Shown here piece by piece: positions 27,278-36,043 of a stretch of DNA of 64,000 nucleotides. Source of the stretch: CALNZV01 sp942491115 (GTDB lineage: Bacteria > Desulfobacterota > Desulfobacteria > Desulfobacterales > UBA5852). Within the stretch, counting starts at the first letter, position 1. Each line of letters begins with the position of its first letter. The stretch spans positions 186,001-250,000 of the forward strand of contig CALNZV010000001.1 of assembly GCA_942491115.1 (NCBI GenBank). The letters run 5' to 3'. Made by a program: the position numbers and the translations under genes. The notes under the pieces were generated by a model. That model made no database searches. It was not told the DNA's origin and was given only the letters and a program-made list of their open reading frames with translations.

Positions 27278-28327
27278 TCAAGGTCGGGGCGATGACAGGG
27301 TTCTCAGGGCATCCAGGAATCCGTCAACGTCTTCGGGCTCCGTGTCGAAAGAAGTCATCCATCGAACCTCGCCGGTATCCTCGTCCCAGATATAGAAAGG
27401 GTAGCGAACCTGCAAATCAGGGATCCACCTTGCAGGAAGGGTGGCAAAGACCGCGTTCGTTTCCACAGGGCGAGTGACAACGACCTGGGGAATTCCTCCA
27501 GTGCCCTCGGCCAGAAGCCGGGCCATCCGATTGGCGTGTCTAGCCAAATCCAGCCAGAGATCGTCGGCCAATAGGGCGTTAAACTGGGCGGCCACAAACC
27601 GCATCTTCGACAGCAACTGTAGTTCCTGCTTTCTGATGTAGGAAAACCCCTCTGCCAGGCGGGCATCAAAGAAAATCACCGCCTCCCCCAGCATGAGCCC
27701 GTTCTTGGTGCCGCCAAAGCTGAGAATGTCGACGCCGGCATCCCGGGTAACCGTTCGCGGGTCACTATCGAGGGCGGCACAGGCGTTGGCGATTCTTGCG
27801 CCATCCATATGCAGCAGGAGACCGTATTCATGAACGACTTCGGCGATCTCCCGTATTTCTTGGGCCGTGTAGACGGTTCCGAATTCCGTGCTCTGGGTGA
27901 TGGATACCACCTTCGGCTGAGCGTGGTGCTCGAACCCAAACCCTTTCAGATGCCGCCGGATGTCTTCTTTATTCAGCTTACCGTGTCGGTTCGATACCGG
28001 GATGACCTTACAGCCGGTGTGAAACTCGGGGGCACCGCATTCGTCCACATGGATGTGGGCCGACTCCGATGTGATGATCGAATGGTAGGATCGGCAGGCG
28101 GCACGAAAGGAGAGCACATTGGCGGCCGTTCCATTGCACACGAAAAACACGTCGATATCGCCGCCAAAAAGCAACTGAAATCGTTTTATCGCATCGGCAG
28201 TGAATGGATCGTGGCCGTAGGACGGAACGTGCCCGGTATTGGCGGCCGCTATGGCCTCAAGGACAATTGGATGGATGCCGCTGTTGTTGTCGCTGGCAAA
28301 CCCCTTCTGGACTGATCGGTTCTTCAT
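27278..28327 (-). CDS. ltaE: Low-specificity L-threonine aldolase (PLP enzyme)
   Basis: 349 residues, fold type I. Seen: SDNNSGIHPIV at the start, GTAANVLS near 66, HMDGARIANA near 174, and the PLP lysine in SFGGTKNGL near 208. It cleaves threonine or allo-threonine to glycine and acetaldehyde, and may act on phenylserine-like compounds. The beta-eliminating lyase superfamily includes tryptophanase-like enzymes, but the TKNG lysine motif fits LTA. Eighty bases separate it from the Ste24-like protease. Start ATG 28327 is the only good start of the conserved region. Confidence 0.92.
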   Translation of the reverse strand: MKNRSVQKGFASDNNSGIHPIVLEAIAAANTGHVPSYGHDPFTADAIKRFQLLFGGDIDVFFVCNGTAANVLSFRAACRSYHSIITSESAHIHVDECGAPEFHTGCKVIPVSNRHGKLNKEDIRRHLKGFGFEHHAQPKVVSITQSTEFGTVYTAQEIREIAEVVHEYGLLLHMDGARIANACAALDSDPRTVTRDAGVDILSFGGTKNGLMLGEAVIFFDARLAEGFSYIRKQELQLLSKMRFVAAQFNALLADDLWLDLARHANRMARLLAEGTGGIPQVVVTRPVETNAVFATLPARWIPDLQVRYPFYIWDEDTGEVRWMTSFDTEPEDVDGFLDALRTLSSPRP

Positions 28328-28407
28328 ACCGTTTTCCCATGGAAATAGGGTGGATGGTGGCCCCCTGGCCCTGGATGTTTCTCACGGCGGGCGGGGGGCA
28401 AGCACTG

Positions 28408-29661
28408 TCATGGTGATGGGGTGTCATGCGCCATGGCATGGATCGCTCGAATCCGCTCAAGAACCGGCGGATGGGAATAGTTCAGCATTACGTAAAAGGG
28501 GTGGGGAACGAGATTGGATAAATTGTTGGCGGCCAGCTTTTTGAGGGCTACCGCCAGTTCGGTTCCCTTTTGGGTGGTGGCAACGGCAAAACGGTCGGCT
28601 TCGTACTCGTTGCGCCGGGAACGGGCCAGCATCAGGAGACCCGTGACGGCATCTACGGGTGAATAGAGCAGCGCGAAGAACACCAGTCCCCCATAGACCG
28701 ACACCGACGGCATTCCGAAGGCGTCGAACAGGGGAGGATAGGTGATGAGAATTTTCAGCAGAAAAAAGATAACCCCGGCCTGGAGAATGCCCAGGATCAG
28801 CGACTCCAGAATATGCTTTTTCTTGTAATGGCCCATCTCATGGGCGATCACCGCAACCAATTCCGTTACGGAATGCTGCTCGATCAGGGTGTCGAAAAGC
28901 ACGATTCGCTTTCGGTTGCCAAATCCGGTGAAAAACGCATTCGCTTTTCTGCTGCGCTTTGAGCCGTCCATGACGAAAATGTTCTCCAGGGGGAATTGAA
29001 TCCGACGGGCATAAGCCAGAATTGCAGATTTCAATTCGCCGTCCTGTAGGGGTTCGAACCGGTTGAACAATGGCATGATCCAGGTCGGAGCCACGTAGTG
29101 GATCACAAGCATGAACAAGACGACGGCAAGCCAGGACAACCACCAGGCGGAAGGCCCCGCATACTCGAAAAACCACAAAATACCAGACACCAGCGGAAGC
29201 CCGAGAAAAACCGAGAGCAACAGCCCTTTCAAGCGGTCAAGGACAAAGGTTTTCAAAGTCATCCGGTTGAATCCGAATCGCTCTTCGATGACGAAGGCGG
29301 CATATAATCCGAAAGGAAGAGAAATAACGCTTTTAAGAGAAAAAAGCGTCCCGATGAAAAGCGTTCCCGCCATCACGGGATCAAGCGTCACTCCCCTCAC
29401 CCACCGGTCCAGGGCTGCGAATCCGCCGGCAGCCCAGAAGGCAAAGAGGCTCGCAAGGTCCACGGAGTGTGTCACCCACCCGAACCGGGTGTTGACATTC
29501 AAGTAGGCCTGGGACTTCCGGTATCCATCGGAATGATACACATCCCTGAATGCCTCTGGAAGATCGTGACGGACCGAGGCCAAATTGCAGATATCTGCCG
29601 CCGTATGGATCAGAAAATCGACGATCAGTGCTGTCAGGATAACGATACCGATGGTATTCAT
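28408..29661 (-). CDS. M48-family membrane zinc protease (Ste24/CAAX type)
   Basis: 417 residues with several membrane helices: near 1-20, a pair in the middle, and a hydrophobic stretch near 290-310. The zinc site is VIAHEMGHYKKKH (HExxH near 281-285), with a downstream Glu in RNEYEADRFA near 350. The Ste24 group cleaves CAAX-type prenylated proteins in eukaryotes; bacterial members are membrane quality-control proteases whose substrates are seldom known. It sits before the threonine aldolase, probably co-transcribed. The start has weak ribosome-site support, so an internal start cannot be ruled out. Confidence 0.9.
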   Translation of the reverse strand: MNTIGIVILTALIVDFLIHTAADICNLASVRHDLPEAFRDVYHSDGYRKSQAYLNVNTRFGWVTHSVDLASLFAFWAAGGFAALDRWVRGVTLDPVMAGTLFIGTLFSLKSVISLPFGLYAAFVIEERFGFNRMTLKTFVLDRLKGLLLSVFLGLPLVSGILWFFEYAGPSAWWLSWLAVVLFMLVIHYVAPTWIMPLFNRFEPLQDGELKSAILAYARRIQFPLENIFVMDGSKRSRKANAFFTGFGNRKRIVLFDTLIEQHSVTELVAVIAHEMGHYKKKHILESLILGILQAGVIFFLLKILITYPPLFDAFGMPSVSVYGGLVFFALLYSPVDAVTGLLMLARSRRNEYEADRFAVATTQKGTELAVALKKLAANNLSNLVPHPFYVMLNYSHPPVLERIRAIHAMAHDTPSP

Positions 29662-29985
29662 CGTGGTCGAATTCGTCCGCCATGAATGAGATGTGGTGGA
29701 CCGGACGGTGCGGTGTCGGTCCAGGAAGTGGGCAACCTACTGGTTCATCCCCCTGATGTCAAGGCGCCGAAGAGCGAGTGAGGACCGGAGAAGACCGCCG
29801 TTGAAGGGTCAACGGCGGCGGACAGATAGATGCCCCACTATGGGAGTGCCGATGGGAGGGGATCGATAGAGGAGGCAGGGAAACGGTCTGATGACGCGGC
29901 CGGCAAATCCATCCATGGGAGGTGAATGTCGTGGATGAATCAGCACCATTGCATCCGGTTCTGAAGACTTCGGGACCGAGGGGGT
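29662..29985. other. Intergenic stretch behind the PlsC-hydrolase gene
   Basis: About 320 bases. It contains one strong hairpin (29795-29818), which probably ends the PlsC-hydrolase transcript, and no plausible gene. The promoter of the M48 protease should also be here but is not evident. Confidence 0.4.
29795..29818 (-). terminator. Hairpin, probable terminator of the PlsC-hydrolase gene
   Basis: A perfect 9-bp stem (29795-29803 with 29810-29818) and 6-base loop, about 170 bases after the stop. On the minus strand it is followed by a pyrimidine-rich TCTTCTCC rather than a U run, so efficiency is uncertain. Confidence 0.45.
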
Positions 29986-32154
29986 TCAGCTGCGGGACAG
30001 CCGGTCGATATGGGTCAGAAAATTGCCGATGGCCCGGTACACCCGATCGGCCCCCTCCCCCAGCAGTATTCCGTGCCGATCGAAATTGAAGATCATGTAT
30101 GCCTTGTCTTCCGCTCCGAGTTGTTTGAAGACCTTTCGGGTCCCTTTGGGGTTCACCACGGGATCCCCTGCGGCTTGGATGACCAGCGACGGTGTTTTAA
30201 CGTACCGAAGGCGGCTTTCGACTAGATCCATCAACTGGTCGAGTTCCTTGACCCCGGATATGGGGTTTCGAGAATAGTTGATGTGGGGATGTTCCGGGTC
30301 GTTGTCCACGTATTCCATCTTTGCGCCGTTTCGGTGGACACGGTCCATCATTCGGTTCCACAGATGCACCGCAGGAGCGAATCGCGCGGAGAAATCCTGA
30401 AGCCGGAGGGGCGGGCTCACTGCAAATACGCCTCTGACCTCGGGGATTCTCGAGGCCAGCTCGAGGGCGAGACCAGCCCCGTTGGAAAAGCCCCCCAGCA
30501 CGACCCGGTGACATAGGCAGCTCACGGCGGCATAGGCCTCCTCGACGGAGCGGATCCAGTCCTCATGGGTTCGCGATGCAAGGTCCTCGGGAGACGTGCC
30601 ATGCCCTTTCACCCGGGGTGCATAGACCCAGTACCCCTGGCCATGGAGAAAATCGGCCAGCCCCCTGACCTCCATCGGGGCCGCCATGTAGCCGTGAATG
30701 AGAACCACCCCCAGGCGTCGACGCCTGCCCCTCAGCAAATAAGGTTTTCCGATGGACCTTTCCTTGGATTCCCCGTCGATGGCATGGGCATCGTAGTCCT
30801 CATCGAACTCGTCTTGGGCCTTTTGAAGCAGATAGGAGGCAATGCGTCGGCGAATGAAAAAATGAGGGGTCCAGGCAAGGCGTCTCAGACATCCCATGGT
30901 TTCAGACAGGGGCTCCATCTCATTGGCCATGACCCCAACGGGATTGTCCAGGCGAATCCGGTGCAGGTCCATGTTGGGCGAGAGGCGGGCCTTGTTTTTG
31001 ACCAGAACTGATCCCTCCACTTCGATCACGGCCACCCGGGTCGCCAACTCGATGAAGTCGCGGATTTTGCCGAATCGATCGTCGGTCAGCAAATGGAGCT
31101 GGTCACTTTCGAGGCTCTGGTGAAGGTGGCATCGGGTTTTTCTGGCACAGACGCCCACCGAGAGGTAGACCCTCCGCCTGAGAGCCATGGCCGCCATTCG
31201 TCGATATGGACTCATTCGAAGGATGGTGGCAAACAGGTGGTCGTGGTTGACCGTGGTCATCCGATAGATGGCGTCCATGTACTGCTGCATGATTCCGAGG
31301 GCCTCTTTTCGTAATCGAGGCCTTGAGTCGATGTCGTCATCGAAACCGAAACGGCCGTCACTGCGGATGTCCCGGTCGATGGCGTGGCATTCCAGACAGG
31401 GACGGACTTCGATGGGGCTGCCGAACCGGACGTCGATGTCCACGCCGGAGAGCAGCATGGTACCTTCCGTCATAATCTCTTCGGCAACCCGGTCCGGAAG
31501 ATCCTCCTTAAACCAGCGGGCAAGACCGCTCAGAAGGTTCTCGTGGGCACGGATCGGATAATAGGTGATATTGACGGGGACGATATAGGTGTGATTGGCG
31601 AATACCGGCTCCAGATCATCGATGTTGAAAAGGCGTTTCAACCGCTCTGCCTCGCTCGGATTGGATGCCTGAAGGGCCATCAGACGCTGCCGGTAGAATT
31701 CCGTCCGCAAAGCCAATGTGGCGGCTCCGGTATGGGGCGGATGCTTGCCGCCGGCATAGGAAATCATATACCGGCCCTTTTCGACGATTTTCTTGTTTTT
31801 GACCATCCGCCCTTCCGGATAGATCACCCATGCCGATTCGCCGGTCAGCAGGGTTTTTACGATCAATTCGTCGCGACGGGGGTTCTGGGTGGACACCGCA
31901 CCCACGCGCTCCAGAAAGGATTTCAGGGCCCCTTGAAACAAGTGGGAATCTGCAAGGGACCAGACGGGAACGTGGGTCAACTTGTTGATGAGATAGGGAA
32001 TCAGAAGGGTTTCGATGCGGGTGAAGTGGTTGATCGTAAACAGCAGGGACCCTTGGGGGATGTTCTCCCGACCATGGATGGTGGTTCGCGCCTTCAGCAA
32101 TCCGGACAACGTTTTGATCGCCAGGGCGGTGGTCCGGTAAGCAAATCGGTTCAT
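29986..32154 (-). CDS. Acyltransferase (PlsC-like) fused to alpha/beta hydrolase
   Basis: 722 residues from ATG 32154; a longer frame to 32298 is Arg/Pro-rich and not protein-like. Residues about 25-350 contain a 1-acylglycerol-phosphate acyltransferase-like domain: NHFTRIE in place of the usual His-x4-Asp, and YPEGRM. Residues about 480-722 form an alpha/beta hydrolase: VVLIHGYMAAP, GFSNGAG (nucleophile Ser) and a C-terminal DRHGILLGEG with the catalytic His. The fusion could move acyl groups from and to a lipid, a phospholipid remodelling role, or edit acyl chains. His-x4-Glu rather than Asp is unusual and may affect catalysis. No signal peptide; likely peripheral at the inner membrane. Function inferred from domains. 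Confidence 0.82.
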   Translation of the reverse strand: MNRFAYRTTALAIKTLSGLLKARTTIHGRENIPQGSLLFTINHFTRIETLLIPYLINKLTHVPVWSLADSHLFQGALKSFLERVGAVSTQNPRRDELIVKTLLTGESAWVIYPEGRMVKNKKIVEKGRYMISYAGGKHPPHTGAATLALRTEFYRQRLMALQASNPSEAERLKRLFNIDDLEPVFANHTYIVPVNITYYPIRAHENLLSGLARWFKEDLPDRVAEEIMTEGTMLLSGVDIDVRFGSPIEVRPCLECHAIDRDIRSDGRFGFDDDIDSRPRLRKEALGIMQQYMDAIYRMTTVNHDHLFATILRMSPYRRMAAMALRRRVYLSVGVCARKTRCHLHQSLESDQLHLLTDDRFGKIRDFIELATRVAVIEVEGSVLVKNKARLSPNMDLHRIRLDNPVGVMANEMEPLSETMGCLRRLAWTPHFFIRRRIASYLLQKAQDEFDEDYDAHAIDGESKERSIGKPYLLRGRRRRLGVVLIHGYMAAPMEVRGLADFLHGQGYWVYAPRVKGHGTSPEDLASRTHEDWIRSVEEAYAAVSCLCHRVVLGGFSNGAGLALELASRIPEVRGVFAVSPPLRLQDFSARFAPAVHLWNRMMDRVHRNGAKMEYVDNDPEHPHINYSRNPISGVKELDQLMDLVESRLRYVKTPSLVIQAAGDPVVNPKGTRKVFKQLGAEDKAYMIFNFDRHGILLGEGADRVYRAIGNFLTHIDRLSRS

Positions 32155-32457
32155 GTCATTTGCGCCACATGCGTTGGGCTGGATCCTATCGGGTCGTTCC
32201 GGCTGCCGTTGAAGGCAACAGTCAGGCAAACGGCGACACGGCGGATGGTGGGGATGTCGGTCCCCACCTGGATACCCTATCGGCAAAACCCGAGCCATCG
32301 GACAGTCTACCCAGGTATATTCGATTTAAGTCGTCGAATCAATCGGTTGACAACCACCCGTCCCGGTAGACGACCCACTGCATTTCCCGCTGCCGTATTG
32401 ACAGCCACCGGAAAACCCATTAGTTAAGCCGGATTATCGAACCCCTGGAGGCGTGCC
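32155..32457. other. Divergent intergenic region, PlsC fusion and ferredoxin operon
   Basis: About 300 bases. On the plus side a candidate promoter is TTGACA (32398-32403), 17 bases, TAGTTA (32421-32426), with a poor -10, followed by GGAGG before the GTG start. No gene or RNA is recognised in the rest. Confidence 0.35.
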
Positions 32458-32886
32458 GTGTATTCCAAGATTCTCGTCCTGCGGTTTCCGAAAACCGAGG
32501 TTCAAAAACCTATCGTCTGCAACCTCGCTCAAAAATTCGACCTGACTTTCAACATTCTCTGGGCAACCGTTCTGCCCCGCAAGGAAGGGGTCGTGGTCCT
32601 CGAGCTTTCCGGAGAGCGGAAGCTGTTCAAAGAAGGCGTCCAATACCTCAAGGATGCCGGGGTCGACGTCCAAAGAGCCGATCGGGAAATCAAAAGGGAT
32701 GGGAAACGATGCACTCACTGCGGTGCCTGCACGGCCGTCTGCCCTACCGGCTCTCTTTTCGTGGACCGCTCCGACATGTCTGTGGGGTTCGAAGAGTCCA
32801 AGTGCAGTCTCTGCGAGCTGTGCATCACCGCCTGCCCAACCCGCGCCATGTCCGTTCGCCCCATCAACAAAATGTTCTTTGAATAA
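32458..32886 (+). CDS. NIL-domain ferredoxin with two [4Fe-4S] sites
   Basis: 142 residues. GTG 32458 has GGAGG six bases upstream. Residues about 3-75 form a NIL domain (the ligand-binding domain also found in methionine ABC transporters), then two CxxCxxCxxxCP motifs: Cys85/88/91/95 and Cys116/119/122/126. Such proteins occur beside thiolation enzymes and in sulfur-metabolising anaerobes, and are thought to supply electrons or sulfur. It overlaps mnmA by one base (TAATG), so the ferredoxin and mnmA are co-expressed. A role in sulfur transfer to the tRNA thiolase is inferred from this arrangement. Confidence 0.92.
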   Translation: MYSKILVLRFPKTEVQKPIVCNLAQKFDLTFNILWATVLPRKEGVVVLELSGERKLFKEGVQYLKDAGVDVQRADREIKRDGKRCTHCGACTAVCPTGSLFVDRSDMSVGFEESKCSLCELCITACPTRAMSVRPINKMFFE

Positions 32887-33938
32887 TGGGGACGATTGCG
32901 GCCGCCGTCAGTGGAGGCGTGGATTCATTGGTGGCGGCCTACCGCCTGAAAGCGGCGGGCAGACGCGTATTCGGCATCCACTTCGTCACTGGCTTCGAAT
33001 CCGGTCCTTCGGCTGGGAGGCGGAATAGCCGTCTCGGATCAGCCCTTTCGGATCAGTTGAGCATGGACATCCATGTGGTGAATCTGGCTGCGGCCTTTCG
33101 CGAGGAGGTCGTGGACTATTTTACCGACGGCTATCTGAAAGGCCTAACTCCCAATCCCTGCCTCGTGTGCAATCCACGAATCAAATTCGGTATCCTTCTG
33201 GATCATGCCGTCCGCCTGGGAGCCGATCGGTTGGCCACAGGGCATTATGCCAGGATCGTCCCCGGAGCCCCGGGACCGCCCCGTCTTTTCCGCGGCGTTG
33301 ACCGCACCAAGGATCAATCCTACTTTTTGTCCCGCCTGACGCCGGACCAGCTTTCCATGGCGATGTTTCCCCTGGGGGATCTCCTCAAATCAGACGTCCG
33401 TCGATTGGCGTCGGAAAGCGGTCTTCGGCCGGAGGCACCGAAAGAAAGCCAGGATGTATGCTTCATTCACAATGGATCCTACGGCTCATTTATCGAAGCC
33501 CATGGCCGGTCACTGCCGGGGCCGGGAGATATCGTCGATACCGAGGGCCGGTTCGTCGGAACGCACCGCGGCCTTCATCTGTATACGGTGGGTCAGCGCA
33601 AGGGAATTGGCTGCCCTGCATCGGCACCTTACTATGTGGTGCGCATCGACACGGCGCTGAACCGGTTGGTGGTGGGATTCAAAGATCGCCTGAACGCCTC
33701 CGAGTGCCGGGTCGTTGACATCAATTGGATCCGAAAACCCAAGGGGTTTCCCGCGACGGTATCGGTCCAGCTTCGATACCGGCACCAACCGGTTCCCGCA
33801 GTGCTGGTCCCTGCCGGCGAAAACACCCTGAATGTCACGTTCACTGCTGCCCAACAGGCTGTCACTCCCGGTCAGGGGGCGGTTTTCTTCAACGAAGAAG
33901 AGGTTCTGGGCGGGGGGTGGATATCGCCCCCGTCATGA
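32886..33938 (+). CDS. mnmA: tRNA 2-thiouridine(34) synthase, MnmA family variant
   Basis: 350 residues. PP-loop SGGVDS at 9-14, NPCLVCN near 93 (first catalytic Cys) and SQDVCFI near 188 (second Cys) identify the family that thiolates U34 of Glu, Gln and Lys tRNAs. The segment after the PP-loop, GIHFVTGFESGPSAG, differs from the usual GVFMKNW, so this is a divergent subgroup. Starts in the stop of the ferredoxin; its own stop overlaps mtaB (ATGA). A three-gene RNA-modification operon is implied, with ferredoxin as sulfur or electron source in place of TusA-E, which are not seen. Confidence 0.9.
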   Translation: MGTIAAAVSGGVDSLVAAYRLKAAGRRVFGIHFVTGFESGPSAGRRNSRLGSALSDQLSMDIHVVNLAAAFREEVVDYFTDGYLKGLTPNPCLVCNPRIKFGILLDHAVRLGADRLATGHYARIVPGAPGPPRLFRGVDRTKDQSYFLSRLTPDQLSMAMFPLGDLLKSDVRRLASESGLRPEAPKESQDVCFIHNGSYGSFIEAHGRSLPGPGDIVDTEGRFVGTHRGLHLYTVGQRKGIGCPASAPYYVVRIDTALNRLVVGFKDRLNASECRVVDINWIRKPKGFPATVSVQLRYRHQPVPAVLVPAGENTLNVTFTAAQQAVTPGQGAVFFNEEEVLGGGWISPPS

Positions 33939-35329
33939 CGACCATGAAATTCGTCATTGCCACTTTGGGCTGCAAGGTCAACGCGGCCGAATCCGAAATG
34001 CTGGCCAGTGAACTCGAATCCGCCGGCTGGACCCCCGGTTCACCGGGGGACGATGCGGACCTATGCATCGTCAACACCTGCACGGTCACCGGCAAGGCAT
34101 CGATGCAGTCCCGCCAGGTCATTCGACAGCTGCGTCGGCGACATCCCCATGCACGAATCGTGGTGACCGGCTGTTATGCCGAGACCCATCCGGAAATCCT
34201 GAACGCCATCGACGGCGTCTCGGCAGTGATTGGGACTGCCGGCAAGCACCGCCTCGCAGACATCCTTTCGGATCTGTCCGCAACCCAGGGCACCTTCGGT
34301 CCCAGTGCTGTCACGGGGCCGCCGTTGGAACCGCTTCCATCGCCGATCCCCAATGCCGCCGGCAGCCGCAGCCGCCCTTTGCTGAAAGTTCAAGACGGCT
34401 GCAATCAGTGTTGTACTTACTGCATCGTGCCCCGTGCCAGGGGCCGCAGCCGCAGCCTTCCTCTGAAGGCGGCGATGGATGCGCTTCGCGGCTTCGCATC
34501 CGCCGGTTACCGCGAGGTGGTCCTCACCGGCATTCATTTAGGTGCCTACGGGGAGGATCTCTCACCCCGTGAGACCCTGCTAGATCTGCTGAACGCCATC
34601 AAATCGGAAACCCCCGTCGAGCGTGTGCGCCTGAGTTCCATCGAGCCCAACGAACTCTCCCGGGAGTTGATCGAAACCGTCACCGAATCAAAGAAATTCT
34701 GCCCCCATTTCCACCTCCCGCTCCAAAGCGGTGACAATGGGATCTTGAAGCAAATGGGCCGACCCTATGATCGTGAGCGCTTCCGGGAACAGGTGGCGGC
34801 CATCAAATCCGCCGCACCGGATGCCGCCATTGGGTCGGATGTCCTGGTGGGGTTCCCGGGGGAAACCCCGGAGGCATTCGACGCCACTGTCTCCCTCATC
34901 GATGAATTGCCCCTCACCTATATCCATGTCTTCCCGTTTTCCCCCCGGGAGGGAACACCGGCGTTTCATTACCCCGACCCAGTGCCGCCGGCCGTGATCA
35001 AGGAGCGCTGTCGTATTCTCCGTCGCATCGGCGATGAGAAGCGACGGGCATTCATCGAAAATCAGGCGGGCAAGCCCCTCGATGTGCTGATCGAACAGCG
35101 TCGGGATCGCCGGACAGGGCTGCTCAAGGGCATGAGTTCAAACTACTTGACCGTTTTAGTAAACGGTGGAGACGCCTGTCGCCACCGAATCCTGCAGGTC
35201 GCCCCCAGGCTTTCGGAGAATGGTCGTGAACTGGTCGCCGAGGCGGAAGCGGGAAGCGGATGCGATGAATCGTGCACGGTCGATGGAGACGCCAGGGACG
35301 GCTTGTCAGCCGGTTTATCGAAGCATTGA
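33935..35329 (+). CDS. mtaB: tRNA t6A37 methylthiotransferase MtaB
   Basis: 464 residues from ATG 33935 (a longer frame begins at 33725 inside mnmA and is not conserved). An N-terminal MTTase [4Fe-4S] domain has Cys in LGCKVN, NTCTVT and TGCYAE; a radical-SAM domain follows with CNQCCTYC (CxxxCxxC) near 150; a TRAM-like end is near 370-430 (KPLDVLIEQ). The last residues run into a tail that covers the intergenic space. It adds a methylthio group to ms2t6A in tRNA for ANN codons. Stop-start overlap with mnmA makes one operon. Confidence 0.92.
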   Translation: MTTMKFVIATLGCKVNAAESEMLASELESAGWTPGSPGDDADLCIVNTCTVTGKASMQSRQVIRQLRRRHPHARIVVTGCYAETHPEILNAIDGVSAVIGTAGKHRLADILSDLSATQGTFGPSAVTGPPLEPLPSPIPNAAGSRSRPLLKVQDGCNQCCTYCIVPRARGRSRSLPLKAAMDALRGFASAGYREVVLTGIHLGAYGEDLSPRETLLDLLNAIKSETPVERVRLSSIEPNELSRELIETVTESKKFCPHFHLPLQSGDNGILKQMGRPYDRERFREQVAAIKSAAPDAAIGSDVLVGFPGETPEAFDATVSLIDELPLTYIHVFPFSPREGTPAFHYPDPVPPAVIKERCRILRRIGDEKRRAFIENQAGKPLDVLIEQRRDRRTGLLKGMSSNYLTVLVNGGDACRHRILQVAPRLSENGRELVAEAEAGSGCDESCTVDGDARDGLSAGLSKH

Positions 35330-35382
35330 ATTTCACCTCCGCGCCAAAATGGCCGGAGATCACCGAAGGAGGAGGCAAAAAG

Positions 35383-35910
35383 ATGAGCACAACGAAATCA
35401 ACCTACAAGGAAGAGGGTCTGGATCGGCCGGTTGCGGTTATTGAAACCAGCATGGGTGCCATTGAAGCGGAACTCTACGCCAAAGAATGTCCTGAAACCG
35501 TCTGGAACTTTATCAATCTGGCCGAAGGGCGACAGGAAACCTCCCGGGAGGGGAATTTCTACGATGGTTTGGTATTTCACAGAATCATCGAAGGATTTGT
35601 CATCCAGGGTGGGTGCCCCAAAGGAAACGGGACCGGAGATCCCGGCTATCGGTTTAAAGACGAATTCGATCCCACGCTGCGCCATGACGGTGAAGGTATT
35701 CTCTCCATGGCCAATGCCGGCCCCGGCACCAATGGCAGCCAGTTTTTCATCACCCTTGGGCCAACCCCCCACCTCGACAACAGGCATTCGGTGTTTGGGA
35801 GGGTCGTGAAAGGGCTTGATGTGGTAAGCACCATCGGCAAGGTATCCACCGATGCCATGGATCGTCCGAAGACACCGGTTACCATCGAGCGCTTGACCAT
35901 CCGACGCTGA
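35383..35910 (+). CDS. Cyclophilin-type peptidyl-prolyl isomerase
   Basis: 175 residues from ATG 35383 with AGGAGG seven bases upstream; a longer frame from 35272 lies in the mtaB end and is rejected. The core matches bacterial cyclophilins: FHRIIEGFVIQGG near 64, NGSQFFITLGPTPHLDNRHSVFG near 115, and a Phe/Arg/Gln active-site set. No signal peptide, so cytosolic. It accelerates cis-trans proline isomerisation. It follows mtaB by about 50 bases and may share its transcript. Confidence 0.94.
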   Translation: MSTTKSTYKEEGLDRPVAVIETSMGAIEAELYAKECPETVWNFINLAEGRQETSREGNFYDGLVFHRIIEGFVIQGGCPKGNGTGDPGYRFKDEFDPTLRHDGEGILSMANAGPGTNGSQFFITLGPTPHLDNRHSVFGRVVKGLDVVSTIGKVSTDAMDRPKTPVTIERLTIRR

Positions 35911-36043
35911 AAGCCGCGGTCATGACCGAGGTTGCAGGGTCTCCCATCAGGAAAATGGCCACAGACACACTAGGGCCCCGGGGCAGCCGTTGAATGCCCA
36001 GGGGCTATAGGCCGTGGTTGGTGGCGCCGGGGATGCCCCTTCC

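Noticed and set aside
29040..29070. GGTTCGAACC-like T-loop suggesting a tRNA
   Set aside because: It lies within the M48 protease reading frame and no acceptor or anticodon arms can be drawn.
31384..32427. 347-residue plus-strand frame opposite the PlsC-hydrolase gene
   Set aside because: Antisense shadow; the minus strand has clear domain motifs.
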